Program-made: the position numbers and the translations under genes
Virus record (IMG/VR): IMGVR_UViG_3300012350_000003
Span: 1 to 34,128 of that record
Source of the DNA: a virus
Direction: 5' to 3' (one strand)
DNA: 34,128 bases
Notes under the pieces: generated by a model
What the model was told of the DNA's origin: nothing
Databases searched by the model: none
The model's input: only the letters and a program-made list of their open reading frames with translations
Shown here: one piece after another, positions 14,833 to 21,682 of the stretch
Layout: every line of letters begins with the position of its first letter
Numbering within the stretch: position 1 is the first letter of the stretch

Positions 14833-14882
14833 CCGGCGAACCTCCTAAGTGGACACAAGGAAGCCGCGCGGCGGCGGCGAAA

Positions 14883-15329
14883 TCAGGTGGTGGCGAGGGT
14901 GCGGTAGACCACGATCAGTTCCATGACGGGATCGCCGGTCGTGTCGGTGCGGGTCGGTACCCCGGCGCCTTGCTCCTGCCGGATCAGCCCCAGGTTCAGG
15001 CCGGCGACGACGAGACGCTTGTTCAGCAACGCGGTCCGGACCCGCTGCGCGACGGCGCGGGCGGCGACCTCGGCGTCCTCCGGTGTCGCGCCGGACACTC
15101 CGCCGCCAACGCACACAGCGATCCATCTCGCGGTCGGCGAACCGGCCAGGCCGTCGAGGGCGTCGGTGGTACCGGTGGGCCACTCGACCGTGGCGTAGAC
15201 CACGACGTACGGCGGCGCGGCGGCCGGGGTCAGGTTCGGCACGCCACCAGGGAAGACCACCAGCGACGTGTCGGCTCGCAGCAGCGCGATACCGGCGGCG
15301 ACCAAGGATTGATCTAGGCCGTCAGTCAT
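14883..15329 (-). CDS. Tail terminator / tail completion-like protein
   Basis: 148 residues from ATG 15329 with GGAGG four bases upstream. It reads like the compact alpha/beta tail terminators of siphoviruses: an N-terminal helix (MTDGLDQSLVAAGIALLRAD), the strand PPYVVVYATVEWPTGTT, then ARWIAVCVGGG, a long helix (EDAEVAARAVAQRVRTALLN) and the strand DPVMELIVVYRTL. This fold caps the tail tube and joins it to the head. The gene order gp10-like protein then this protein then tail tube supports the call. The sequence match to a named family is not certain. Confidence 0.68.
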   Translation of the reverse strand: MTDGLDQSLVAAGIALLRADTSLVVFPGGVPNLTPAAAPPYVVVYATVEWPTGTTDALDGLAGSPTARWIAVCVGGGVSGATPEDAEVAARAVAQRVRTALLNKRLVVAGLNLGLIRQEQGAGVPTRTDTTGDPVMELIVVYRTLATT

Positions 15330-15376
15330 TGGACCTCCCCGCGCGGCTTAGTGCGGCACGACGCGGCATGGCCGGG

Positions 15377-15382
15377 TATGAT
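15377..15382 (+). promoter_or_regulatory. Leaderless promoter of the antisense wHTH gene
   Basis: TATGAT, close to the -10 consensus, is followed by six bases and then ATG 15389. No Shine-Dalgarno sequence precedes the ATG. No clear -35 box is seen. It lies in a 59-base gap between two leftward genes. Confidence 0.65.
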
Positions 15383-15388
15383 GAGGCA

Positions 15389-15658
15389 ATGGAACGCAAC
15401 GAGATCAGCCGGCACGAAGTCCTCGTCTACCGCGTGCTCGCCGAAGGCGGGTGGGTCACCACCCGAGAGATCGCTGAAACGACCGGCGTAGCGCCGAGGA
15501 CAGCCCGCGCGCACGCACTGAAGTTGGTCCGCCTGGGCATCGCCGACCAAGCCGAGGTCTTCCCGGGGCATCGTTACCGAATCAGCGAACACGCGAGCAA
15601 GCGCAACCGCGCCTACCACGACCGCATCCAGCGCGCGGGTGAGGCACTGGGCATCTAG
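15389..15658 (+). CDS. Winged helix-turn-helix regulator, antisense gene within the structural operon
   Basis: 89 residues. It starts MERNEISRHEVLVYRVLAEG, then GWVTTREIAETTGVAPRTAR (helix-turn-helix, about residues 22-41), AHALKLVRLGIADQ and a wing strand (AEVFPGHRYRISEHASK), ending with a charged helix. The fold is like MarR/ArsR or DprA-C-type wHTH domains, which bind DNA as dimers. It is read rightward while its neighbours are leftward, from its own leaderless promoter. Its stop TAG overlaps the TAG stop of the next leftward gene within CTAG. This is the build of a moron or lysogeny-expressed regulator. Its target is unknown. Confidence 0.8.
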   Translation: MERNEISRHEVLVYRVLAEGGWVTTREIAETTGVAPRTARAHALKLVRLGIADQAEVFPGHRYRISEHASKRNRAYHDRIQRAGEALGI

Positions 15659-16083
15659 CCCGGGTCCGTCACCGGGCCACCTTCGGGCGGCTTCTCCCCG
15701 GCGATCAGCGACGCACCCAACTCCGCCACGTAGCGCTCGAAGCGCGGCACCTCGGCGTCCAGCGCCGGGGACAAGTGCGGAATCGGAGCGTTGTTCTGGC
15801 TGCCGTACTCCAGCAGCCGGCCGAGCCCGCCTTGCAGCTTCGCCCGGTCCGGGCCGACCTCACCGACGATGCCACCAGCGCCGGAGCGCACGTCGTAGCT
15901 GATCGACCTCGGGTAGTGCGGCAGGTAGCCACGATGGGACGCCGCGCGGATGATCCGCTGAGCCTGCCTCTTCACATTGAGGCAGCCCTGCCCGACGATC
16001 TTCTTCCCGCGTTCCTCCACCTCATCGGCGGCACGCTGCAAGTCGGCGGCGAGTTCCTTCAGGCCCTCGGACTTGGCGCCCAT
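15655..16083 (-). CDS. HK97 gp10-like neck / head-tail joining protein
   Basis: 142 residues from ATG 16083, which overlaps the previous stop (TGATG). The first half is a long helix with ELAADLQRAADEVEERGKKI and the usual central strand pair (SISYDVRSGAGGIVGEVGPD), then RLLEYGSQNNAPIPHLSPAL, the hallmark of HK97 gp10-type proteins (a helix, then LEFGT..-like turn and P-x-P). It ends EGGPVTDPG. Such proteins sit in the head-tail joint or assist tail completion. Position between connectors and tail terminator agrees. Confidence 0.85.
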   Translation of the reverse strand: MGAKSEGLKELAADLQRAADEVEERGKKIVGQGCLNVKRQAQRIIRAASHRGYLPHYPRSISYDVRSGAGGIVGEVGPDRAKLQGGLGRLLEYGSQNNAPIPHLSPALDAEVPRFERYVAELGASLIAGEKPPEGGPVTDPG

Positions 16084-16574
16084 CAGCCGCTCGTCTCGAC
16101 CATCAGGAAGCGGCGGGCGGTGGCGTACGACTTGTGCGCCGGCCCTCTCAATCTGAACGTCTTCCCGACCAGACTTGCGTCAAGCAAGCAAGACGTGATC
16201 GTCACCAGGTCGTCCGGCGCGACCGCCGCCGTGTCGCCTGTGACCGGCAGGTGCAGCGTCAGCTGGCCGATGAACACGGCGGCCTCGCCGACCTGCGACG
16301 GGTTCGCCGCCGGCGCCGACTGCTGGATTTTGCACGGGCCGCTGTAGACAACCGCGAGGGTCGGCGTGATGACGCCCGTCTCGCTGTCCACCGTCGAACT
16401 GGTGCGGTGCCGCACCGTGCACGCGTCGCCCATCAGCCGCTCAGCCGCGGCCCGGCCCAACAGTGTGACCTGCCGTGCGCCAGACGCCGCCTGGACGTTG
16501 AACCCCGGGAACAGGGTGGCGCCCGGGTAGACACCCGAACCCGGGTACAGGGTCAGGGTCAGGGTCAAGGTCAA
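16083..16574 (-). CDS. DUF6093-like head-tail connector protein, TTG start
   Basis: 163 residues if read from TTG 16574, which overlaps the previous stop as TTGA. The N-terminus is odd: LTLTLTLTLYPGSGVYPG then ATLFPG, written by four hexamers and three YPG/FPG units. The main domain begins at about residue 38 (LLGRAAAERLMGDACTVRHR) and reads like DUF6093: RLMGDACTVRHRTS, DSETGVITPTLAVVYSGPCK, LTLHLPVTGDTAAVAPDDLV and the end VGKTFRLRGPAHKSYATAR. DUF6093 proteins lie in the connector region of actinophages and are thought to be head completion or tail-attachment proteins. The true start could be later, for example a TTG near 16463. Confidence 0.72.
   Translation of the reverse strand: MTLTLTLTLYPGSGVYPGATLFPGFNVQAASGARQVTLLGRAAAERLMGDACTVRHRTSSTVDSETGVITPTLAVVYSGPCKIQQSAPAANPSQVGEAAVFIGQLTLHLPVTGDTAAVAPDDLVTITSCLLDASLVGKTFRLRGPAHKSYATARRFLMVETSG
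16550..16573. repeat. Four tandem hexamers
   Basis: On the plus strand GGGTCA occurs three times in a row and is followed by AGGTCA. On the coding strand they read as Leu-Thr pairs of the DUF6093-like gene. In the frame of the tail fibre-like gene each unit has a TGA, the first of which ends that gene. Change in unit number would leave the DUF6093 frame intact and only alter the length of its N-terminus. Confidence 0.75.
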
Positions 16575-17224
16575 GCCGCCAGCCCCACCCAGAACGGCTG
16601 CGTGTTCGACGTCATCGTCGTGAGGTCGCGGGTCGGCGGCAAGGTGGTGTCCGACGTCAAGCCGATGTCGCCGTTCGGGTACGGGCCCACCGACAGCGCG
16701 CCCGCGGTCAACCCGCCGGTCTGCCCCGACCGGTACAACGCCGGGGATGTCGTACCCCGGAACATGATCCCCACGTAGTAGGTGCCGGCCGCCACGTTGG
16801 TCAGCGGCGCCGCCAACGTCGCGATGATCCGGCCCGTGACGGTGGTGAAGTTGGTTGCCTGGTCCGGCCACTGCGCCAACTGGAGGCCGGTCGCGTCCCG
16901 CAACACGATGAACCCGGCGCTGATCGTCGAACCGGTCGTCGCCGACCCGTACACCACCCTGGACAGCGACGGCACCGCGGCGGGCACCCACACCCGCACG
17001 AAATGCTCAATCCCCTGCGTGAAAGTGACGTTGGAGGTGAACACGCGGGGGTCGCCGGTCCACCCGACCAAGCCGATGTCGGCCGGCTGCATGACCGCGT
17101 CGTCGAGGGACTGCACGAGTGCGTGAGCACCCTGGATGCCCGTCTCCATGTAACCGAGGCGGGCCGCCGATACCGGCGTCGCCCCGGCTGCGCCATCAAC
17201 CCACGTCTGCGGGGTGTACGACAT
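16571..17224 (-). CDS. Fibre-like structural protein within the connector genes
   Basis: 217 residues from ATG 17224. The start MSYTPQTWVDGAAGATPVSA then ARLGYMETGI is the short N-terminal motif seen in many actinophage tail fibres and receptor-binding proteins (a W-x-DG, TP, AARL and ME pattern). The rest is strand-rich (VFTSNVTFTQGIEHFVRVWV, SAGFIVLRDATGLQLAQWPD, AAGTYYVGIMFRGTTSPALY) and probably a jelly roll. It ends FWVGLAA. Normally such genes lie after the tape measure gene; here it is between head-tail connector genes. It may be a head fibre or a decoration protein. Its role cannot be proven from sequence. Confidence 0.65.
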   Translation of the reverse strand: MSYTPQTWVDGAAGATPVSAARLGYMETGIQGAHALVQSLDDAVMQPADIGLVGWTGDPRVFTSNVTFTQGIEHFVRVWVPAAVPSLSRVVYGSATTGSTISAGFIVLRDATGLQLAQWPDQATNFTTVTGRIIATLAAPLTNVAAGTYYVGIMFRGTTSPALYRSGQTGGLTAGALSVGPYPNGDIGLTSDTTLPPTRDLTTMTSNTQPFWVGLAA

Positions 17225-17235
17225 CGCGGGCGTCC

Positions 17236-17607
17236 TTAAGCGGTCGGCACGGTCGGCACGACGGTCCAGTGCCAGTCAGGATCGGGGAATGCGTACTGCG
17301 GCTGCCCGGCGCTGGAATAGGCGATACGGGCGGCGTTGAGGATGTCCCGACGACGGGCCCGGTCCCACGTCACCTGGTAGTCGTCGACACCCTCGGACGC
17401 GGTTGAGGTTGGATTGCGGTAGGCGATTGCGGTGAGTTCCAGGCCCCACGAATACAGGTTGTCCGCGACCGGGCTGGGCCAGTCGGCCAGCCCGGTCGCG
17501 TCCTTCAGCCAGCCGTATGCGGTCCGCCGCACCACCGCGATCGTGGCGGGGTCGATCGTCTCCTTCACGTACAGCTGAAGCTCAGTGTCCGTGAAGAGAT
17601 CCGCCAT
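17236..17607 (-). CDS. Head-tail connector protein
   Basis: 123 residues from ATG 17607. The all-helical pattern TELQLYVKETIDPATIAVVR, RTAYGWLKDATGLADW, LYSWGLELTAIAYRNPTSTA and the polar motif ARRRDILNAARIAYS match adaptor proteins of the HK97 gp6 / SPP1 gp15 kind that sit beneath the portal ring, and which often carry the helix AIAYRNP. The C-terminus has GQPQYAFPDPDWHW. Position right after decoration-type genes supports the call. No strong ribosome site; the preceding stop is seven bases upstream. Confidence 0.75.
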   Translation of the reverse strand: MADLFTDTELQLYVKETIDPATIAVVRRTAYGWLKDATGLADWPSPVADNLYSWGLELTAIAYRNPTSTASEGVDDYQVTWDRARRRDILNAARIAYSSAGQPQYAFPDPDWHWTVVPTVPTA

Positions 17608-17614
17608 GACCTAC

Positions 17615-17986
17615 TCAGCCCCCGTACTCGGCGACGAGGTCTTCCTTCGTCATCTGCTCGGCGACCGCGCGGGCGTCGTCCTCGGACACACCCTCATCCC
17701 GCCGCGCGACCGCGTACTCCACCCACGCGGCCTTACCCGCGTTGCCGTGCGGACGCCTGGGCGGCTCCCCAGACTCGGCAACCGGCTCCTCCGGCTGGAC
17801 GACCGGCTCGTCGTCGACCCACTCGGCGTACTCCCTGCGCACCAGGTTGGCCACGTTGTCCGGGTCAGCCGAGTCGGGGAGAATGGCGCCCTGGTAGAAA
17901 CCAAGGACGGTCCACTTTCCGCTGATCGGATCGAGAACCTTCACGGTCGCATACGCCACAGTCACTCTTGCTCGACGCGTGTTCAC
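17615..17986 (-). CDS. Small protein with a C-terminal helical motif
   Basis: 123 residues from GTG 17986 (GTGA overlap). The first 65 residues form strands (VTVAYATVKVLDPISGKWTV, LGFYQGAILPDSADPDNV) and then an acidic linker (WVDDEPVVQPEEPVAESGEP). The end HGNAGKAAWVEYAVARRDEG then VSEDDARAVAEQMTKEDLVA looks like the short helix-extension-helix module found in several actinophage connector-region proteins, which has been seen near DNA-binding SAP/HeH-like folds. Could bind DNA or the capsid interior. The call rests on pattern only. Confidence 0.55.
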   Translation of the reverse strand: MNTRRARVTVAYATVKVLDPISGKWTVLGFYQGAILPDSADPDNVANLVRREYAEWVDDEPVVQPEEPVAESGEPPRRPHGNAGKAAWVEYAVARRDEGVSEDDARAVAEQMTKEDLVAEYGG

Positions 17987-18381
17987 GTGTGCATCACCAT
18001 CCGTACCGGGTTACCGGTTGTCGCGGTGTCCAGCGCCGTCCCGATGATCTTCTCGAAGGTCTGGGCAACAAACGGTCCGACCTGACCCGCCGCAGCGGCA
18101 AAAAGTTTCTGGCCTGCCGTCACCCCACCGCTGTTGATGACGGTGATGACCGGTCCGAACATGAGTGCCTTGACCGGTGCTGTCGAAGCGGCGCCGGCGA
18201 GAGCGATACCGACGACCGAGGCCGAGTTGGCACCGGCTGGACCGAGCGTGCCCGACCCGGAAACCTCGAGCAGTTGGTCGGCGGTGATGGTGGCCGATGC
18301 AGTGCAACCGGCGAAGATGTGCTCGAACCCCTCGTGCAGATGGTTGGCGTTGCGCAGGATCGCGCTGGAGATGACGGGCAT
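17983..18381 (-). CDS. DUF2190-like capsid decoration protein
   Basis: 132 residues from ATG 18381, overlapping the previous stop (TAATG). It is Ala/Gly/Thr-rich and strand-rich: TASATITADQLLEVSGSGTL, SASVVGIALAGAASTAPVKA, GGVTAGQKLFAAAAGQVGPF, ending KIIGTALDTATTGNPVRMVM. The order of a short hairpin, V-G-I-A, GDKLF-like and GTAL..A sequences is that of DUF2190, proteins thought to stabilise capsids. A second protein with the same order of motifs is at 19883-20272, on the other side of the major capsid gene. Confidence 0.6.
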   Translation of the reverse strand: MPVISSAILRNANHLHEGFEHIFAGCTASATITADQLLEVSGSGTLGPAGANSASVVGIALAGAASTAPVKALMFGPVITVINSGGVTAGQKLFAAAAGQVGPFVAQTFEKIIGTALDTATTGNPVRMVMHT

Positions 18382-18695
18382 TAGTCCCCCCTCACGCCAA
18401 CGGAGGCGATAGTTGCCGTTACGGTGGGCGAACTGCCACCAGTCAGGGTCTTGAGGTTCGCCCGGACGTACCGAATCAGATGGGCGTTGACGGACACAGC
18501 GCCCTGGCTGAGGGCGGCACCGGCGAGAACGACCCAGTTGGTCCCGTCGTGCGACCCTTCCAGGTCAATGTTGACGGTGGACGGGCTTCCGGTTGCCGAC
18601 ATGGCCATGGTGACGTACCGATACAGACCCTCCATGTCCCGAGACGTGCCTGCCCCAGTAGTGGTGGCTGCGTTGAGTGAGACGAATGGCAGCAT
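18381..18695 (-). CDS. Small beta-rich structural protein
   Basis: 104 residues from ATG 18695, overlapping the stop of the major capsid gene (TGATG). It reads MLPFVSLNAATTTGAGTSRD, VTMAMSATGSPSTVNIDLEG, SHDGTNWVVLAGAALSQGAV and AHLIRYVRANLKTLTGGSSP, then strands to the end. The pattern of VNIDLEGSHDGTNW and YVRANL is that of discoidin-like head or tail decoration proteins in actinophages (measurement-like repeat of deltas with noise being a common misannotation). It is likely on the capsid surface. Function otherwise unknown. Confidence 0.6.
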   Translation of the reverse strand: MLPFVSLNAATTTGAGTSRDMEGLYRYVTMAMSATGSPSTVNIDLEGSHDGTNWVVLAGAALSQGAVSVNAHLIRYVRANLKTLTGGSSPTVTATIASVGVRGD

Positions 18696-19633
18696 CACAG
18701 CACCACACCGGTGATCTCGTATCCGGCGCCCGGCTCCTGTACGAACGGAACCGTCAGGCGGCGTGCCTGCAAGTCCCACGCGTCCTGGCCTTCCTTGCGG
18801 ATCGACTTGACCTCAACGCCCGCCAGACCGCCGAACTGGGCATAGCCGGGCGCGGCCGTCGCCTCGTCGGCCATACCGCCAAGTTGGGTGGAGTCCAGCA
18901 CCCACGCCCTGGTGACGACCGGCAGGTTTGGGGTCTTGATGACGGTCAGGTTCGCCACCGTCTCGATCATGCCGGTGTAGACGGGGTTGTCGGACGTCTC
19001 CCGCTTGCGCAGCTGCGCGATCGCGTCGTTGAGCATCAGGTACGTGTACGCCTTCGGCGACACCACCAGGGTATCGGCGTGGTAGCCCAGGTTGAGATCC
19101 TCGATCGCCTGGATGGCGAGGAGGATGTCGTCCAGCGGCTTGCGGTTCGCCGGAATGTCGTCCCAGCGGCCAGCGGTGCCGACCTCGGCGGTGATCGCGG
19201 TGCCGATGGCGGCCATGGAGACCGTATCCACCTGCTTGATGACGGTAGTGACGACCTTCGTCAGCGCCCGGTCCACGGCCGACATCGGCCACGACTTGCG
19301 GGTGATCTCCTCGTCGGTCAGCAGCGCCTTCTGGCCCCACTTGGAGATCGCGGCGAGGCCGGCGGTACCGGTGCCCAGGTTGGCATACGGGTACTCCGAC
19401 CCAGCCGACACAGCCTCGACCGGACGGTCGGAGATGAACGGCTCGGTCATGTCGTAAAGAGCCGCACCGCCACTGGCCCGCTGGCGGTCCTTGAGCAACT
19501 GGTCCGACACGAAACGCAGGTCGGTAGCGTCGCGCAGGCGACGCTGGATCCGGACCGGGTCCGAAAGGAACCGGCTGATGGTGAGCAGGTCGCCCGAAAG
19601 GGTGGGCGCCGCCGCCGGGTATGCGTAAGGCAT
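18695..19633 (-). CDS. Major capsid protein, HK97 fold
   Basis: 312 residues from ATG 19633, with GAGGAG seven bases upstream. It begins MPYAYPAAAPTLSGDLLTIS and has RRLRDATDLRFVSDQLLKDR, PFISDRPVEAVSAGSEYPYA, KWGQKALLTDEEITRKSWPM (the E-loop/spine helix region), VDRALTKVVTTVIKQVDTVS, and the P-domain style ANRKPLDDILLAIQAIEDLN, YHADTLVVSPKAYTYLMLND. The A-domain end is LQARRLTVPFVQEPGAGYEI. These are the recurring parts of actinophage HK97-type capsids. There is no delta-domain before it, which agrees with a separate scaffold nested in the protease gene. Confidence 0.9.
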   Translation of the reverse strand: MPYAYPAAAPTLSGDLLTISRFLSDPVRIQRRLRDATDLRFVSDQLLKDRQRASGGAALYDMTEPFISDRPVEAVSAGSEYPYANLGTGTAGLAAISKWGQKALLTDEEITRKSWPMSAVDRALTKVVTTVIKQVDTVSMAAIGTAITAEVGTAGRWDDIPANRKPLDDILLAIQAIEDLNLGYHADTLVVSPKAYTYLMLNDAIAQLRKRETSDNPVYTGMIETVANLTVIKTPNLPVVTRAWVLDSTQLGGMADEATAAPGYAQFGGLAGVEVKSIRKEGQDAWDLQARRLTVPFVQEPGAGYEITGVVL

Positions 19634-19655
19634 GGCCTATCTCCTCTCGGGAGAG

Positions 19656-19883
19656 TTAGAGCGGATAACCGCTGTTGGCGCCGGCCTGGTCGGCGGTCGC
19701 AGCGGCATTGAGAGCGTCGATCGCGTCCTGCAACTTCTCGGTGAGCGTGGCGAAGTTCGTCGGTTCGTACGACGATTCGTGGCTCTCCACGCCGGCCTGA
19801 AGCACCGTGACCCGCCGGATGATGTGGCCCCACTCGGGGCCCGTGTTGTAACTGCGCCAGGTACCACCAACAGGACTGGCCAT
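19656..19883 (-). CDS. Small protein of unknown function before the major capsid gene
   Basis: 75 residues from ATG 19883 (TGATG overlap). It starts MASPVGGTWRSYNTGPEWGH, then IIRRVTVLQAGVESHESSYE, and ends in a helix (FATLTEKLQDAIDALNAAAT) and ADQAGANSGYPL. The amphipathic helix could form a coiled coil. It lies between a decoration protein gene and the major capsid gene, a place where small capsid-associated proteins occur. No family recognised. Confidence 0.65.
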   Translation of the reverse strand: MASPVGGTWRSYNTGPEWGHIIRRVTVLQAGVESHESSYEPTNFATLTEKLQDAIDALNAAATADQAGANSGYPL

Positions 19884-20272
19884 CAGGTGCGTCCGATGAA
19901 GCGGACCTTGTTGGTCGACGTCGCCGTGGTCGTGGCGATGCCGATGAGCGTGCCGAGTGCGGCTGCCGCGGCGATGCTCGACGTGGCCGGGTCGACCTGA
20001 CCCGTCGCCGCGGCCTGCACGCCGCCGGCGGCGGTGATGCCGTTCGCGCACACGATCTCGTGTTCCACATTGGCCAGCGGCCAGATTGAGACCTTCGCGC
20101 CGGACGCCGCGTCATGCGCGAACACGCCGATCACCGTTGCCGCCGCTGCCGTGCCGACGCCGGCGGTACCGACCCCGGAGGCGATGGCGATCGTGCCGCC
20201 GGTGACGGCCGCAGACGTCGTCTTCGTGAACGGAACAGCTCCGCCGGTGTAGACGGGGGTGTAGTCGGCCAT
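19883..20272 (-). CDS. DUF2190-like capsid decoration protein
   Basis: 129 residues from ATG 20272. It reads MADYTPVYTGGAVPFTKTTS, then VTGGTIAIASGVGTAGVGTA, AATVIGVFAHDAASGAKVSI, CANGITAAGGVQAAATGQVD and LGTLIGIATTTATSTNKVRF. The order VTGG...ASG, VIGVFAHDAA-G-V-I, I..G and LIG is that of small beta proteins next to the major capsid gene (head decoration, DUF2190 or gpD-like). Such trimers or pentamers strengthen the shell. Ala/Thr/Gly-rich low complexity makes exact family assignment uncertain. Confidence 0.7.
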   Translation of the reverse strand: MADYTPVYTGGAVPFTKTTSAAVTGGTIAIASGVGTAGVGTAAAATVIGVFAHDAASGAKVSIWPLANVEHEIVCANGITAAGGVQAAATGQVDPATSSIAAAAALGTLIGIATTTATSTNKVRFIGRT

Positions 20273-20275
20273 GGC

Positions 20276-20830
20276 TCAGACCCCCTTGCGCACGGCGGTG
20301 GGCGGGGACAGTCGGGCGATCTCGCGGTCGAGCTCGTCGTCGACCTCTTCGCCGTCGCCGACGTAGCCCGACGCCATCACCGCAAGCGCCGAGTTCTTCG
20401 TCAGGTTGTCAATCAGCGAGCGGGTACCGTTCGGGTCCGCGTCCCACAGCCGCGCGAAATGCTGCCGCTGCGCCGGGGTGAACTTCCCGTCGCTGACGGC
20501 CTTCGCGATGACCTGGTCCCGCTCGTCGCGCTGCGACTTGTCGACGAAGGCGGTCAGGCGCTTGATGGTGTCCTGCGTCGCCTCCCACACCGACGACGCC
20601 AGCACGACCGTGCCTGGCGCGCCGGACGCGCGCACCAGCTCCTTGTTCGGCGCCACCGCGGGCTTCGCGGTGGCGGTGTCATCGAACAGTGCCGGCTGCG
20701 CGGGCTCGGGCTCGGGCGGAGACGTCTCATCCGGGGTGGCGCCGGCCGCTGTGAGCATGGCCGCCTTCACCTCGTCGTCGGAGGCGTCGGCCGACAGACC
20801 CAGCGCCTCTCGGATCTTTACCGGATCCAT
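20276..20830 (-). CDS. Scaffold protein from an internal start
   Basis: 184 residues in the same frame as the protease, starting at ATG 20830 (MDPVKIREALGLSADASDDE). GAAGGGA lies five bases before this ATG, a better ribosome site than that of the long form. The product is acidic and helical (DDEVKAAMLTAAGATPDETS, SVWEATQDTIKRLTAFVDKS, RDERDQVIAKAVSDGKFTPA) as scaffold proteins are. This copies the lambda C/Nu3 layout. Proof would need protein data. Confidence 0.65.
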   Translation of the reverse strand: MDPVKIREALGLSADASDDEVKAAMLTAAGATPDETSPPEPEPAQPALFDDTATAKPAVAPNKELVRASGAPGTVVLASSVWEATQDTIKRLTAFVDKSQRDERDQVIAKAVSDGKFTPAQRQHFARLWDADPNGTRSLIDNLTKNSALAVMASGYVGDGEEVDDELDREIARLSPPTAVRKGV

Positions 20831-21640
20831 GCCGGTCCCTTCTCTCGGTTCCTCCGCCTCCGGGGCGGGAGCATGTGGTGGGGTTGCCGGGTCATCCGGC
20901 GGGGCCGACGCGAACACCCGCTGCGCCGACGACGCGGCCAACGCGGTCTGAAGGTCGGCGAGGGACTTGATGTCGCGGACAGCCGGCGGGGTGGCACCAA
21001 GGAACACCAACCCGGACAGGACGAGGGAGTACTCGCGGCCCTGGTACTCGAAGTCCTGCCAACCCTCAATCGACCGGTTCGGCCACCGGGTAGGCGCCGA
21101 CGCGGCCAGCCAGTCGGGCATCCCGGTGATGTCGCCGAGCAGCACCGGGCCCCGATGGTCCTGGTGGTAGCGGATGTTCGTGACCGCCCCGAACGACGGC
21201 TCCCCGTCGAACCGGTCGTCGACGTGGCCCAGCTTCACCGGCACGGCCTGCCCACCGGACGCGGCGAAGAAGTCCGCGGCGTCACGCAGCATCTCGTCGG
21301 TGAAGTCGCCATTGCCCGATGCGACTTTCCAAGAACCAGGGCGAGCGAGCTCAACACCGAGTAGATCCGACCCGGCGGCGGCCTTCACCTCGTCGGCGAA
21401 GGTGATGCCGTACCGCTTGCCGGCCGACTTGATCCGCGCCTTGATCTTCGCGAGCTGGTCGGCGGTGTACTTGGCCGCGTTCTTCGGCATCGATATGTAT
21501 GACCAGGCGGCGCGGCAGTGCTCCTCGGAGTCCAACGGGTACCGCTTCTTGCCATCCGGCTGATGTCCGGGATCGGCGTAGGTCACGTCGCCGTAAGGCT
21601 TCTTCGGGTCGCCAGCGGCAGCGGTCACGGCGTGCGTCAT
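20276..21640 (-). CDS. Prohead protease with C-terminal scaffold region
   Basis: 454 residues from ATG 21640; GTG 21655 and 21652 are in frame, but AGGTGG is better spaced for 21640. Residues about 10-75 look like DUF6582 (GKKRYPLDSEEHCRAAWSYI, ADQLAKIKARIKSAGKRYGI), often fused to phage proteases. About 85-230 resembles the Mu gpI-type phage protease (DEMLRDAADFFAASGGQAVP, VKLGHVDDRF with H as a likely catalytic residue, GDITGMPDWLAA, WPNRSIEGWQDFEYQGREY with S as the likely nucleophile, and the strand SLVLSGLVFLGATPPAV). The last 180 residues are the scaffold. It would process the prohead and itself. Confidence 0.8.
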   Translation of the reverse strand: MTHAVTAAAGDPKKPYGDVTYADPGHQPDGKKRYPLDSEEHCRAAWSYISMPKNAAKYTADQLAKIKARIKSAGKRYGITFADEVKAAAGSDLLGVELARPGSWKVASGNGDFTDEMLRDAADFFAASGGQAVPVKLGHVDDRFDGEPSFGAVTNIRYHQDHRGPVLLGDITGMPDWLAASAPTRWPNRSIEGWQDFEYQGREYSLVLSGLVFLGATPPAVRDIKSLADLQTALAASSAQRVFASAPPDDPATPPHAPAPEAEEPREGTGMDPVKIREALGLSADASDDEVKAAMLTAAGATPDETSPPEPEPAQPALFDDTATAKPAVAPNKELVRASGAPGTVVLASSVWEATQDTIKRLTAFVDKSQRDERDQVIAKAVSDGKFTPAQRQHFARLWDADPNGTRSLIDNLTKNSALAVMASGYVGDGEEVDDELDREIARLSPPTAVRKGV

Positions 21641-21669
21641 CGGCCCACGCACCACCTTTCGGGGGGAGG

Positions 21670-21675
21670 CATACT
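21670..21675 (+). promoter_or_regulatory. Possible leaderless promoter of the second antisense gene
   Basis: CATACT, one base off TATACT, is followed by seven bases and GTG 21683. GGGGGGAGG (21661-21669) also precedes the start, but 13 bases away is too far for a good ribosome site. Either a leaderless or a weakly led start is possible. Confidence 0.4.
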
Positions 21676-21682
21676 GGGATGC

